From Juglans regia (taxonomy: Eukaryota; Streptophyta; Magnoliopsida; Fagales; Juglandaceae), in NCBI RefSeq assembly GCF_001411555.2, contig NC_049911.1, positions 2,232,001 to 2,296,000 on the forward strand: 64,000 nucleotides of DNA, in the 5' to 3' direction. A program made the position numbers and the translations under genes. Under the pieces are notes generated by a model. It worked only from the letters and a program-made list of their open reading frames with translations. It ran no database searches and was not told where the DNA came from. Positions 56,001 to 64,000 of this stretch are shown here, piece after piece (position 1 is the first letter of the stretch; each line of letters starts with the position of its first letter).

Positions 56001-58719
56001 GGGGTCCGCCGGCGAGTTCTATGACTTTTCACAGGGTTTCGACCCACCCAACAGCTCCCCCATCCTCTCCTCTATAGCCTCGTGCGGGATAGTATTTTCC
56101 ATAGATGCCGACAACGACATTATCGCCATCATGATGACAGGAGGCAGTCCAAAGGGTTCTGTCGCACCCTTCTGTGCCACCCCATGAGTCAGTGATCCTC
56201 CCGATGACATACCAGTTCACTCCTCTGTAGCTTCTTGCGGGAAAGTCATTTCCACAGACGCCGGCGACATCGTTACTACCGTCGTGATGGGTGGAGTCAA
56301 CCCAGAGGGGTCCATCACACCCTTCTGTGCCACCCCACAAGTCAACGAACCTTCCGATAACATCCCCATCAGATGCGCACCCTCCTCTATACACAAGTAT
56401 GCTTCCGGCCCTAGGTTTCCACCGCAAATATCACCGGAAGCAGTCCCTGAGGACAACGGCGCCGAGTCGCCGATGGTTGTCAACTGCAATTTCCATTGTT
56501 GGGCCAGAGGCCCATACGGCCCAATGGCTTTCGGGCCCTTCACAGGTGAAGGCCCAACCCTCTTGAGGCGCCACCTCATCTTGGGTTGGGCCTGGCGTGA
56601 CCGGCCCAGGCCCATCTTGGCTTTCAGCCTTAATCCAGCCCCCTGATGACCCAATCCCACTCCTAGGCCCAAGTCTACATTTCCTACAAGAGCTTCAATA
56701 GCCTTCTTCAGATTACTAAGTTCACCCTTCACGCCTTTTAGCTCCAGTTTCAAATCAAAAAGGGTAATTTGTTCCTCCCTTACAACTGCGCAGGGACTCG
56801 ACAAAACAGCTCCAACTAATTCTAAGGAAGTACTGTCAGGCCGAGAGCACTCCCCTACACCCCCTTTCTCTTTGTCCTTTTCTCCAAATTGAGAAATCAT
56901 CTTCTGACATGTAATGCCATGCACCACCACCCTACTACCTCCTCTACCACCACCAACAACCTCGACATAGGATCTAGCTTGCCCACCCACCTCTTTCCCC
57001 TTCCCTCCATCTTGACTCACTGCCCGACCCTTAGAGGAGCAAGACAGCATAAGCTTCATATCCATGGACATATTTTTCCACCCATGTCCTTCCATTCCTA
57101 CCGGAAACACCAGCATTCCTCGACATCCATGACCATCATATTCAGTTACTTCTAGGTAAAGCCCAAAAGAATTAACACGCCGATGAGCAACTAATGCCAT
57201 GGACCCAGCTCGAAAAGTCTTGTAGAACTCCTTTCTTCCCTCTGCAAAATAGCACTCCTCCATCGTATTTGCCAGCCAGCGAGAACAAGAAGTGGTGAAA
57301 GACATCACCTTAAAAAACTTCCTACCTCTTTTAATAATACGAAAGCAGTTTCCCTCCTCCAGAGATAAGATGAACATCTTATTTTCTATGAATAAGTGTT
57401 TTACAGCACCCATCTTAACTCAAAAACTATAACAACCTCACAGAAAAAATAATGGGAAAATGATTCCAGAGTTACTATAACAACCTCATGTTAGAAAACA
57501 GTACGGAGAGAAAACAGTTACCAAGGAAGCTAAGGGCAAGACATACCATTCATCACAGATGGTTCGTATATAGTTTATCTACAATGGTGTTACCCTCGTT
57601 TGAACAATGTATCTTAAAGTAAAAAATACTTTCTTGGGCACTCTTCCTACAAGGCATTCACTCTAGGATCCTTCCATGCTTTCCTTTTCTTTTTTCTTTT
57701 GTTTTGATAAGTAATAAATTTATTAGAAAAAGAAGAACAACTTAAGTAGACGGGCTACGCGAAAGGTTCTCCTAGAAAGTTACAATCTAAAACACACGGA
57801 CAAAAAAGAAATTGAGAATATAAAAATGTAAGTTAATTGTTTTTTTTTTATTGGCACCAGGTGTCCAAGAACGCTATCCCAACTAATACCAGGGGTGCAT
57901 AGGCCCTCAACAAGAAGTTTTCCGCAAGTGCACCTCGGGTAATTCAAGGTGAAGACGCCCCAGTCCGATGGCCCCTAGAGATTGTTTGCATCTAGTGGGA
58001 TTCGAACCTTGGACCTTGAAGGGAGCATACCACCAAGACCAAGGTCTTTACCACTTGAGCCAACCTTAAGGGTTAATGTAAGTAAATTGTTTCTATATGG
58101 ATATGAGTTAAGGGTTTCTATTTACTCTAAAAAAATAGAATATATGCTTGTCCTCAAGAGATGAAGCCAAATGTTTTGCAACTCAACTCACCGTTGTAGC
58201 ATCAAAGCTCCTTTGTGATCTCTGCTTGGATGATTCCATGGCAGAAGCAGGCGGTGTCTTATAAGACCTCCAGTTTTCTTCAAACTGTCCAGCATCTCTT
58301 TGTAAATTTTCATTTGCCTTTGAAGGATTACGTCCGGGTAAACTCCTCATAGGTGGTGTATCAGGTGAATAGCGAAACTGATTTTTTGATACCTTCTCAA
58401 ACAGCTTTTTCCCAGGGACATGAGGATGATCCTCAACTTTTGTGTTCATAGGCGGTTCATCAAAATCATCACTCTTACTCTCCAAGTAAATATCACTCTC
58501 GCCTACTGGCTTCCTCTTGGCTTTCTTTAGATTAGCTCTCATTGCAGAATTAGCTGCCCTCTTCTTTGCCTGGATGTAGTGCTTCTCACATACTGTTTTA
58601 TCAGGCATGGACATTGCAGTGCACCTCCACTGTTTCCCATCCGACCTCTTGCAACGCAAATCATCTGGAATTCCAACATTATCCTCAGCATTCCCAGATG
58701 TTGTTCGGGGATTATCCAT
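44035..58719 (-). CDS. JMJ24: JMJ24-like WRC-RING-JmjC protein (14 coding exons)
   Basis: Coding exons in gene order: 58719-58192, 51125-50983, 50901-50802, 50156-50024, 49912-49861, 49509-48819, 48649-48320, 47485-47063, 46942-46870, 46163-46078, 44666-44547, 44362-44292, 44134-44035; with the 5' UTR exon near 59486 this is fourteen exons, thirteen of them coding. All junctions are GT-AG and in phase; 949 residues. Domains: WRC zinc motif (C23, C33, C44, H47); RING-like KDM3-family finger (CHQCRRND from C194, [13 protein letters not shown] to about 252); a second Cys/His finger ([18 protein letters not shown], 319-336); JmjC domain about 508-880. The iron site is degenerate: the HxD motif reads H653-F-N655, and the distal His is Phe (GCPFQVRN, F847), so demethylation is unlikely. 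I recall Arabidopsis JMJ24 (At1g09060) as a JmjC protein with RING E3 activity toward CMT3. In exon 49509-48819 the acceptor CAG|CAATTT was preferred over a CAG 13 bp later because it keeps the finger in frame. Confidence 0.92.
44208..44247 (+). other. G-quadruplex-prone G-tract in a JMJ24 intron
   Basis: Plus-strand runs of 7, 4, 5 and 5 G separated by 1-2 bases, then GGAGGAGGAGGGGG. It lies in the 157-bp last intron of the minus-strand gene, so the RNA carries the C-rich strand and the DNA template strand is G-rich. Confidence 0.6.
44790..45299 (-). mobile_element. 5'-truncated LINE with 11-bp target duplication
   Basis: Only the 3' end of an L1-type LINE: poly-A (plus-strand T run from 44790), a conserved tail ATAAGTAAGAAACTTTATTG, and the C-terminal zf-RVT part of ORF2 ([20 protein letters not shown] ... 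[10 protein letters not shown]). The flanks are an exact direct repeat TTACAACATAT at 44779-44789 and 45300-45310. It sits inside a JMJ24 intron, in the same sense as the gene. Confidence 0.85.
46629..46835 (-). mobile_element. LINE 3' fragment in a JMJ24 intron
   Basis: A T run followed by ATAAGTAATAAACTTTATTG, GGCAAAGCCCATGTACACAG and TATACAAAAGAGACACC, collinear with the tail of the fragment at 44790. The left boundary is sharp; the right one is approximate and I found no target duplication. Confidence 0.65.
47702..47942 (+). mobile_element. tRNA-derived SINE with 16-17-bp target duplication
   Basis: Pol III A box TGGCTCAAGTGG and B box GGTTCAAATTCC, about 240 bp in all, ending in about 18 A. 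The exact repeat GTCTGTCCTGGTGTTA flanks it at 47686-47701 and 47944-47959 (17 bp if the preceding A is counted). It lies in a JMJ24 intron, antisense to the gene. Confidence 0.85.
49621..49697 (-). mobile_element. short LINE tail fragment
   Basis: A T run, ATAAGTAATAAGAAATTTTT, then GCATAGCCCAAGTACACAGG and AGTATACAAGAG, the same LINE tail as at 44790. ATGAACT occurs on both sides (near 49614 and 49695), a possible 7-bp target duplication. It is in the intron between the exons 49912-49861 and 49509-48819. Confidence 0.55.
50243..50758 (+). mobile_element. TRIM-like element in a JMJ24 intron
   Basis: Two diverged direct repeats: about 50243-50505 and 50594-50758. They share GAATGGGATCCACATT/GAATGGATTCCACATT, GAAGCCCTT, and end GGGTCGTTAC/GAGTCGTTACA. 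TGGTATCAGACTC (primer-binding-site-like) directly follows the first, and a GTAAGGGGGGAAGA purine tract precedes the second. The first repeat contains a tandem ~50-bp duplication (50293-50343 and 50344-50396). No coding sequence. Confidence 0.6.
51876..52598 (-). pseudogene. LINE ORF2 C-terminal region (zf-RVT), broken
   Basis: Two overlapping frames. The first holds [33 protein letters not shown] sequence and [19 protein letters not shown]. The second continues [16 protein letters not shown] and [17 protein letters not shown]. The frame change is near 52150. Same domain as in the fragment at 44790. Confidence 0.8.
52988..54207 (-). pseudogene. LINE reverse transcriptase domain, broken
   Basis: Motifs appear in order across at least four frames: [77 protein letters not shown], then [12 protein letters not shown] (the catalytic xADD box) and [15 protein letters not shown]. 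Polymerase active-site residues remain, but the reading frame does not. Confidence 0.85.
54858..55377 (-). pseudogene. LINE endonuclease domain, broken
   Basis: [46 protein letters not shown] and [12 protein letters not shown] are the ordered motifs of an L1-type AP endonuclease. The frame changes at about 55150. Confidence 0.8.
56217..57413 (-). pseudogene. LINE ORF1-like protein
   Basis: A 398-codon open frame just inside the 5' end of the LINE, in the position of ORF1 (nucleic-acid-binding chaperone). The N-terminal third ([19 protein letters not shown] ... [11 protein letters not shown]) is a globular-looking domain; the rest is Gly/Lys-rich low complexity. It is the longest intact frame of the element, and no CCHC knuckle is evident. 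The plus-strand ORFs at 56284-56646 are its antisense shadows. A possible continuation in another frame lies at 55606-55998. Confidence 0.6.
57695..57800 (-). mobile_element. possible LINE tail relic
   Basis: TTTTGATAAGTAATAAATTT followed by AGTAGACGGGCTACGCGAAA resembles the tail of the LINE family (TTTTTGATAAGTAATCAAG), but only over about 30 bp. Confidence 0.3.
57842..58074 (-). mobile_element. tRNA-derived SINE, reverse orientation
   Basis: Same family as 47702-47942: on the minus strand TGGCTCAAGTGG (A box), GGTTCGAATCC (B box), GGCCATCGGACTGGGG and a poly-A tail. Flanks AATGTAAGTTAATTGTT (57825) and AATGTAAGTAAATTGTT (58075) are a target duplication differing at one base. In the same large JMJ24 intron, sense to the gene. 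Confidence 0.8.
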
Positions 58720-59485
58720 CAACTCACGCTATGGTAAACTCCAAAAGGTAAACAACATGCAGAGCACTAGACTAACAAGAGCAACCTGCAGATAATCCTT
58801 TAACACTTACCACAAATACTAAATTAGTATAAAGCCATCAAACGATGCTGTACATGTGAAAGAAACCAAACACTAGGAACCAGCTGGCAATGACCAACTG
58901 CCAAGGAGCAGCCCTATGCAAAGGTGAAGAAAGAAGGCATCCAAAACCAGCCATAAATGGCATGAGATTCAATAAAAGTGCTATATGCTGCAAGATGGTT
59001 CAATGAGTAGACTTGAAACTAGAATTAGTGCAAGGAACACATATAACTCTATGAACTCACGCCATGAGGTCTCCTAAGCCAGAATCCCCCATGATCTGGA
59101 GGCAGGGGCGATCCCAGGTTAGGACTATATGTTATAGGGTTAATCTCATAAAAAAAACAAAAATATGATACATGCGGGATTGCATACTCTGAACATCAAA
59201 ACCCTCAAAATATAATGCACGAAACAAATTGATCAAGCAACCCATAAAGCAACGCACATACTTGAAAAAATAATTCAAAAGAATATCACATGGGTTTAGT
59301 AGGAAATAAAACAAACAGCATTTGTCTCCAAATAAATTACTATACCCGGAAAAAAAATCAATCTTAAATCTTGAATAGGAAAGAATTTCTCAAAGGCATA
59401 GAGTTCAAGAACAGGCATGCACGCGCACACACCTATATATATTAATTAAAAGAAAAGCAATAAAGATAATACGAGAGAGATGTAC

Positions 59486-59720
59486 CTGAAACTAGGGTTT
59501 GAAATAGGGTTGAACAATGAGAAAGAAACTCGGCAACATAAATATACGAAACTACCCAGTGGAGCGGAGATACCCACAAGTTATGTCTTAAAAAAAGTGT
59601 AATAAGGAAATCTGGGAATTCCAGAACTCCCTCTCACCCAATTTCGCTGTCAGTCCCAACAGTTCAAAACTCCGTTCTTCTTTCGGCTTCTTCTTATGCC
59701 CCCTCTTTCACGCTCACGCT
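59486..59720 (-). other. probable 5' UTR exon of the JMJ24-like gene
   Basis: On the minus strand a leader containing AACCCTATTTCAAACCCTAG ends TTTCAG|GTACAT at 59486, a good donor. Candidate acceptors just before the ATG are near 58788 (CTGCAG) and 58732 (CCATAG). The upstream CT/TC-rich sequence at 59640-59720 fits a transcription start region. Inferred only. Confidence 0.45.
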
Positions 59721-60534
59721 TCCTCTGGGCTTCCCAGACAGTGCACTAGGTAGGTATCAGCAAAATTACCAAAACAAATTTTAAAAATTTACCAGCAAAC
59801 TGTTTATTTTTCGTATCGTGAAAAAATAAAACAAATCAGGAGCGGTAAAAGCCAACTGCTTCGGAATTACGATGGGTTCCATACTTGCATGTCCGCTCCT
59901 AACTCTACCGACAATGCGCACGAATGGGGTGTTGTTAACCTGTTTATGTCTCTTTATCTACCGGAAAATATATTATAAAGGGTATTGTTATTATAAAATT
60001 TACCTTCTATTATATATTTTGAAGATAAACTTTTAATTTTTAATTTTATAATTAAATCTTATCATTTAAATTATGTGAATAATTTGCTCTTCACACAAAT
60101 TTAAAAATAAAATAATTCTATTGTAAAAACTTAAATCGAAATTGAATAATACTAAATATAATTTTAATTTTAAAATATATAACTCTTGCACACTTCATTT
60201 AAAAAAAGTGAAGTGCACAAGACTTAAGAAAGTGTGGATCTCAAATTTATCATTTTTTTAAGAAAGTGTGTTAAATTTGCACACCCCTAAAATTACACAT
60301 ATTATTTTTCATAATAATTGATTTATATCTAAAAACAAATATAATAGTGTAAAACTGATTTTAAAATATATTATGAAATTTATTTTACATCAAAAAGTAT
60401 TTCTAAAAAAATAGTAAACCTCAGTGTACCAAATTGGTGAGTAAAATAATAATGCCTTAGCTAGAAAGTGATTTTTAAAAGTAACTTATAAATTAGCTTA
60501 ATCTGATGTGTTATGTCAATACGTAAAGTTACTT
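59721..60534. other. gene-free stretch
   Basis: AT-rich, upstream of the JMJ24-like promoter. No ORF, tRNA or clear transposon seen; a short CACTTCATTTAAAAAAAGTGAAGTG palindrome-like motif occurs near 60190-60215. Confidence 0.5.
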
Positions 60535-60752
60535 TTTTTAAAAAAAAAAATAAGTAAACAAATTTTATTGATCAAATAATAGGTAGAGCCATGTACAGAA
60601 TTCTAAACAGTAAAAACAAAGGCATGCCCTTCACTACGTAGGCGCATTATGGATAAGAAAATCATGAAGGTTCATGTCATTCAAGTCAATAACAATGGCT
60701 CAAATACAAAGAGTTATAAAGAATAAATCTTTCAGCTCCTCTTGCGATCTCT
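60535..60752 (-). mobile_element. LINE 3' fragment interrupted by a hAT element
   Basis: LINE tail (AATAAGTAAACAAATTTTAT, TAGAGCCATGTACAGAATTC) continuing into TCTTTCAGCTCCTCTTGCGA, which aligns with TTTCAGCTCCTCCATTG of the LINE at 51975. The similarity stops at 60752, exactly where the hAT end begins. Confidence 0.65.
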
Positions 60753-63700
60753 TAGGGCTGAGCACCGATTGATTCGGAGTCGGAGGGCCCAACCTCCGAC
60801 TCCGACTCCGACTCCGCAATGTACATAATCCGCTCCGACTCCGACTCCGACTTGTCGGAGCGGAGTCAGATTTTTTTATTTTATTTTTTTATCTTTTTTA
60901 ACTTCATATTTGACCCACTTTAAAAAAAAAAAAAAAAAATTTGTGAGCTTTCAAATTTCAACTTTCTCAATATTACAATCTAAACTAAATAGAAAACCTA
61001 GACATGCATGCAATATCAATCTAATGTTATCATTATACTAAAAGAACATGCAAACAAAAACCTGCATATCACACCTATTTCAAAGGGCCAAACTTACTGA
61101 TATTTACATCATCCATCATCCATATCCTCATATCCACATCCAACTAAATAATAATCACTTCAATAAACATCCACATATCACACCTACCATCCATCATCCA
61201 TCACATATCTAACAAAAAAGAAATCTAAAATGTTCTAAGAGCCAACCAAAATAAATGTTCCAACAACATTTAAATATTTAATTACAAACTTTCAAATGCA
61301 CCAAAATAAAATAAATTACAAGCTTCCAAATTACAACATTCTAAATGCCCAACAAATGAACCAAAATATATTAAATGTTACAAATTTCCAAATGTTCCAA
61401 CTTCCAACTTTCAAGTTGTGCCTGAAAAAAAATGAAAATATTAGTAAGAAAAACAACCCAACTTTAATATCATATGAAAAATAAACAAAGTAGAAGTAAG
61501 GTCTCGGAAACTTAAATATATATGGACCAATGGTATAAATAAAGTAGAAGTAGATAGCATAGTTGTCTTTGAAAAGTAAACAGAATTTAGCATGAAGCAT
61601 TTAGTATTTTGGATAGTAGCTCAAACCTCAAAGGCTCAATATGTCAAATTGTCAATCATCTTCACGAAGTAAGTTGGCCATACCAGTGATTAATTCTACA
61701 TTAAGATGTTAAAGTATAAGAGGTTAGTATCAGAAAATGTCAAAATCAACATATATAACAACTTAAAAAAATCTCTAAATACATTACCTGAGTCTAACTT
61801 ATAACTCTCCGCATCATCAATGGCATCCGTATAATTTTGACTCAAGCATATAGGAGTTGATTTCAACCAGTTTTGCGTGCACACAAGAGCTTCGACAGTT
61901 CTAGGAGCCAAAGAACTCCTAAATGGATCCAGGACACGGCCTCCTGTGCTAAATGCCGACTCAGATGCAACGGTGGTGATCGGAATGGCCAAGATATCTC
62001 TTGCCATTAGGGCAAGAACCGGATATTTGCTTGAGTTGACTTTCCACCATACCAAAATTTCAAAATTCCAGTAGGAATCTCAACATCCTCCAACAAATAC
62101 CGCTCTAGTTCAGACTTACAATCCATCAAGGATGCTGATTTTTTATCTTTATGGAATTCGAACAAAAAGTCCATGGGATCATCATCATTACCGGTACCAC
62201 TATTACTCCCCATTGATGCACTAGCCTCACCACTCCGACTCCGATTTGACTTAGACCCAGTTACGCGGCCACCACAAAACCCTACATATTGTTCATATAA
62301 ATATTCCATATCTCTCTTGAGGAGTACAGCAAACTCCTCACCCCTCTCATCCCCCAATGTTTTGTTGAACCAATATGCTTGAGCAACTAATTTGTACCGT
62401 GGATCAAGAATGGCAGCAACAAACAACAATCAATTATTTTTTCAATATCACCCCAATATTTATTATATTTTGTCTTCATTCTCAAAGCCATTGAACTCAA
62501 GCGTCGATTACTATTGGTACAAAAAACATTCAAATTTTTATGAATATTAATGAGCTATTGGACATACAAATTTGATGTAACATATAGTGTACCAGAAATA
62601 CACATGGTGACATTATAAAATACATGAAGAAACTTCGAAAAGTTTCTTATGGTCTCCCAATCATCAGCCTTAGGAGCTCTTAGACCCTTTTTCCCATGCC
62701 CATCCTCAGATAAATAAACTCTTGAGTAGGGATCCTCATCAAGCAAAAGTTGGAAGGCTTTTTGATACTTCTCAGCCACGTCCAACATAAGAAAAGTCGA
62801 GTTCCATCTAGTAGGCACGTCGAGGCACAAGAAACTAGAACATGACACTTTTGACCTATCAACACAAGACTTGAAAGTGGCAAGTCTTTGGGGAGAAGAC
62901 TTCACATACTTAATCAAATTTCTGACTCTTATGATCGAGTCATCAACATCTTTCAAACCTTCACTCACAACAAGGTTTAAGATGTGTGTCGTACACCTCA
63001 TGTGAATAAACTCGTGAGCTGCAACACAATCCTCACTTCCTATTTCCCTTGTTCTCAACCAATCAATAGCAGAGTCGTTAGAGGTAGCATTGTCCACCGT
63101 AATTGTGAGGATTTTGTCAATGCCCCAATCAAGCATACACTCCTCCAACTCCCTCCCAATCGTTGCCCCCTTGTGGTCACTAATCCGAACGAATGAAATG
63201 ATCCGCTTCTGCAACTTCCACTCACCATCAATAAAGTGAGCGGTCACACACATGTAATTAATATTTTGGATAGAAGTCCAAGTGTCAGTGGTCAGGCACA
63301 CTCTTTGTTTGGTGGTCAAAAACATTTTCTTCAAGCTATCTTTCTCTTTCAAAAATAGCCTCATACAGTCACGCATTACGATAAATCGAGAAGGAATTGA
63401 AAACCTAGGATCAAGAGATTTAGTGTATTCCCGAAACCCTTGGTCCTCAACAACCCTAAAGGGTAACTCATCCACTATCACCATCCTAGCAAGGGCTGCC
63501 CGGATTTTTTTCTCATTGTACTTGGTCATCCCTAAGGTCTTCTCCCCTTGGCCTTCAATTCTTGCTTCCGGGACCAAGAATGTTTGAGTGTTGTCCAACT
63601 TACTCTTACGGTTTTTGGGACAAAGTTGGATGTGTGTTTTCATGGCCGAAGTGCCTTGCCTTTTGGGATGGCATTTCCATTGCCTCCCACAATGGTTACA

Positions 63701-64000
63701 AGTAGCTATAGGCTCTTCAGGATCACAATCGGGCACTCTTGTGAAGTGGACCCATACTAAAGACTTATTCTTAGGAACTCTACTACCAGGTGGAGGGCGA
63801 GGGTTAGAACAGAAGGCACTAGGAGTCCGAGTGCCTACCGAAGATTCTATTGGTCCGATGGACTCTTCAACCATGGGACAAGGAGCATCAATAGGCTGTT
63901 CAGGGATGCAGGAGAAGATGCAGTTGTGGATGTAGACGTGTTTCTGCCTTCTATATTCATGATTTAAGAACTAACACACAATAAACAAATAAAATAATAC
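60753..64000 (-). mobile_element. hAT transposon, cut by the window edge
   Basis: The left end starts TAGGGCTGAGCACCG, a typical hAT terminus, followed by a dense subterminal array of CCGACTC repeats (60792-60870) in both orientations. The interior carries a BED-finger hAT transposase on the minus strand. The other terminus and the second 8-bp target duplication lie beyond 64000. Confidence 0.8.
61696..63960 (-). pseudogene. BED zinc-finger hAT transposase (RICESLEEPER-like), broken
   Basis: The main frame (63874-62555) has a BED finger (CNHCGRQWKCHPKR ... HIQLC) and the hAT catalytic region (CLTTDTWTSIQNINYMCVTA, ITVDNATSNDSAI, HMRCTTHILNLVV, DVPTRWNSTFLMLD). A second frame has VAAILDPRYKL, and a third the dimerisation domain ([36 protein letters not shown]). 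Breaks seen: a frame change near 63905 between the likely ATG at 63960 and the main frame, an in-frame TAG after ...YVQ at 62555, and further frame changes near 62430 and 62050. So it is not expected to make transposase, though its ends might be mobilised by another copy. In plants, domesticated relatives (DAYSLEEPER type) exist, but the breaks argue against that here. Confidence 0.85.

Larger units (their letters stand above)
51796..57480 (-). mobile_element. near full-length but broken L1-type LINE in a JMJ24 intron
   Basis: It occupies most of the 7.07-kb intron between the first two coding exons of the JMJ24-like gene, in the same sense. Order on the minus strand: ORF1-like protein (57413-56217), apurinic endonuclease (about 55377-54858), reverse transcriptase (about 54207-52988), C-terminal region with zinc knuckle (52598-51876), tail and poly-A (51796). 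ORF2 is cut by many stops and frame changes. The 5' boundary is approximate: a 15-bp direct repeat (57426-57440 and 57474-57488) lies near it. No flanking target duplication was found. Confidence 0.85.

Noticed and set aside
56284..56646. plus-strand ORFs over the LINE
   Set aside because: Antisense of the LINE ORF1 frame.
63588..63935. 115-codon plus-strand ORF at the right edge
   Set aside because: Antisense shadow of the hAT transposase.
61696..63960. domesticated DAYSLEEPER-like host gene
   Set aside because: Frame changes and an in-frame stop break the frame, and transposon termini are present.
1..64000. CRISPR arrays, operons, phage or bacterial defence systems
   Set aside because: No spaced repeat arrays or prokaryotic gene layout; all genes are plant nuclear genes with spliceosomal introns or plant transposons.

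Overview
The window is nuclear DNA of a flowering plant (eudicot). Evidence: GT-AG introns, plant-only protein families (IDD zinc fingers, PsbP-domain protein, WRC-RING-JmjC protein), AT-rich intergenic DNA and many plant transposons. The LINE tails and the Tourist-like MITEs rich in gagatgaga/tctcatctcaac look to me like Fagales, perhaps Juglandaceae (walnut, pecan); that is an impression from memory, not a proof. There are no operons, phage, CRISPR arrays or bacterial genes.

Layout. 1-2036: gene-free. 2037-2504 (-): single-exon NF-YB subunit. 7176-8588 (-): membrane-anchored putative methyltransferase. About 13600-18801 (+): ELM2/SANT-type chromatin protein, with a 1.6-kb intron in its 5' UTR. 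19100-35080: 16 kb without genes, holding a solo LTR, a TRIM element, SINEs and MITEs. 35198-38789 (+): INDETERMINATE-DOMAIN (IDD) zinc-finger gene in three exons. 40371-40728: relic of an exocyst EXO84 gene. 42071-43602 (+): three-exon thylakoid PsbP-domain protein. 44035-58719 (-): 14-coding-exon JMJ24-like WRC-RING-JmjC gene, whose introns hold a broken L1-type LINE, LINE fragments, a TRIM-like element and two SINEs. 60535-64000: a LINE fragment split by a decayed hAT transposon that runs off the right edge.

I assembled exon structures by hand from reading frame, GT-AG sites and family alignment; they give proteins of 155, 470, 965, 525, 300 and 949 residues. Four of the six genes are nuclear regulators (NF-YB, ELM2/SANT, IDD, JMJ24-like). 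From memory, NF-YB4, two SANT genes and JMJ24 are neighbours in Arabidopsis (At1g09030 to At1g09060), so this looks like old conserved microsynteny stretched by transposons. The JmjC domain of the JMJ24-like protein lacks two of its three iron ligands, so it is probably not a demethylase. I found no convincing wholly new system; the most interesting points are the conserved gene neighbourhood, the dead JmjC fold joined to a RING, and the nested, datable transposon insertions.
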